Shown piece by piece: positions 63,376 to 64,000 of a stretch of DNA of 64,000 nucleotides. The stretch is from Saprospirales bacterium (GTDB lineage Bacteria > Bacteroidota > Bacteroidia > Chitinophagales > Saprospiraceae): the NCBI GenBank assembly GCA_016711045.1, contig JADJTT010000006.1, positions 372,001 to 436,000 of the forward strand, written 5' to 3'. The notes beneath the pieces are model-generated. The model was not told where the DNA came from and did not search any database. It was given only the letters and a program-made list of their open reading frames with translations. Position numbers and translations under genes: made by a program. Each line of letters starts with the position of its first letter. Position 1 is the first letter of the stretch.

Positions 63376-64000
63376 ATGAAATTCGGCACGAAAGTCATCC
63401 ATGGGGGACTCGAACCCGACCCCCTTACCGGCGCTGTAATGACGCCTATTTATCAGACTTCTACTTATGCCCAGGAGGCTCCCGGCAAACACAAAGGCTT
63501 TGAGTACGCGCGTACCCAAAACCCGACCCGCAGCGCCCTGGAACGAAACCTGGCTCACCTGGAAAACGGAACCCACGGGGTCTGCTTCGCCAGCGGCCTG
63601 GCCGCAATGGATGCGGTCCTTCGCCTGCTGAATCCGGGCGATGAGATTGTGGCCACCAACGACCTGTACGGTGGCTCCTACCGCTTAATGCGCCGGATTT
63701 ACGAACGCTTTGGCGTCGCATCGCACTTTGTCGACATGAGCAATCCGGATGAAGTGGCAGCCGCGATCAACGAAAAAACAAAGCTGTTGTGGGTGGAAAC
63801 GCCTACTAACCCGATGCTGAAAGTGGTGGATATCCGCAAAATGGTGAGCCTGGCCAAAGCCAAAGGCGTCCTGGTGGCTGTCGACAATACCTTCGCTTCC
63901 CCTTACCTGCAGAACCCACTCGACATGGGTGCGGATATCGTGCTTCATTCTGCCACCAAATACCTGGGCGGCCACTCGGATGTAGTGATGGGCGCGCTGA
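63376..64000 (+). CDS. metB: Cystathionine gamma-synthase-type PLP enzyme, 3' end outside window
   Basis: ATG 63376 opens a frame that runs off the right edge; 208 codons are seen. Cys/Met metabolism family signs: FGTKVIHGGLEPDPLTGAV, TPIYQTSTY, YARTQNPTRSALERNLAHLE, FASGLAAMDAVL, NDLYGGSYRLM, WVETPTNPMLKVVDI, and the PLP lysine in SATKYLGGHSDV, which is already visible. Members are cystathionine gamma-synthase, beta- or gamma-lyase and O-acetylhomoserine sulfhydrylase; the visible part favours the gamma-synthase/beta-lyase branch, but it cannot be settled without the C-terminus. Confidence 0.9.
   Translation, partial: MKFGTKVIHGGLEPDPLTGAVMTPIYQTSTYAQEAPGKHKGFEYARTQNPTRSALERNLAHLENGTHGVCFASGLAAMDAVLRLLNPGDEIVATNDLYGGSYRLMRRIYERFGVASHFVDMSNPDEVAAAINEKTKLLWVETPTNPMLKVVDIRKMVSLAKAKGVLVAVDNTFASPYLQNPLDMGADIVLHSATKYLGGHSDVVMGAL

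Overview
The window is a stretch of a Bacteroidota chromosome, most likely from the Saprospiria/Haliscomenobacter–Lewinella side of the phylum (the class is inferred; the phylum is well supported). The evidence is a PorW/SprE-type component of the type IX secretion system (T9SS), a secreted protein ending in the T9SS type B (gliding-motility-associated) C-terminal domain, a hybrid two-component protein with propeller, kinase, receiver and AraC domains, a succinate dehydrogenase in C-A-B order with a single-subunit b-type cytochrome, and promoters of the TTG-N20-TAnnTTTG form typical of Bacteroidota. No tRNA, rRNA, CRISPR array, complete insertion sequence or prophage was seen.

Layout. 1–2.1 kb: acyl-amino-acid lipid/phospholipid acyltransferases. 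2.1–5.1 kb, minus strand: LysE-type exporter, membrane-anchored ATP-grasp ligase, MOSC protein, MsrB, DUF2007. 5.2–8.5 kb: TPR–CHAT peptidase-like protein. 8.5–13.4 kb: two esterases flanking an ATP-grasp / class I glutamine amidotransferase / ATP-grasp cluster, the best candidate here for an uncharacterised peptide or amide biosynthesis system. 13.5–17.7 kb: hybrid two-component regulator. 18–23.2 kb: DUF2141 protein, then a four-gene oxidation cluster (cytochrome P450, SDR/epimerase, FAD oxidoreductase, Rieske oxygenase). 23.2–27 kb: T9SS cargo protein broken by frameshifts, one in an 89-bp poly-G tract. 27.1–30.7 kb: sdhCAB, with an in-frame amber codon near the start of sdhB. 31–36.7 kb: hypothetical protein, RNase R, guanine deaminase and a DUF819 permease fired from one symmetrical bidirectional promoter, GH113-like hydrolase. 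36.7–41 kb: an AT-rich island holding a badly decayed paralogue of the adjacent 534-residue helical protein, a small HTH protein, and a possible small plus-strand transcription unit. 41–48.7 kb: adenylate cyclase–HD fusion, DUF4920 lipoprotein, two MORN–caspase proteins. 48.8–50.3 kb: rpsF-rpsR-rplI. 50.3–56 kb: SprE/PorW, M23 peptidase, HAD protein, TIGR01777 epimerase. 56–60.6 kb: peptide ABC transporter (binding protein and two permeases). 60.6–64 kb: small lipoprotein, HU, split transketolase, and a cystathionine gamma-synthase-type gene that runs off the end.

Two window-wide patterns matter to a reader. First, at least five otherwise intact genes are split by what behaves like a single missing base, mostly in short homopolymers, and two more carry an in-frame TAG; consensus sequencing error or recent decay must be separated by re-sequencing. 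Second, many intergenic gaps contain hairpins built from a short word repeated and then inverted; several word families recur at two or three distant sites.
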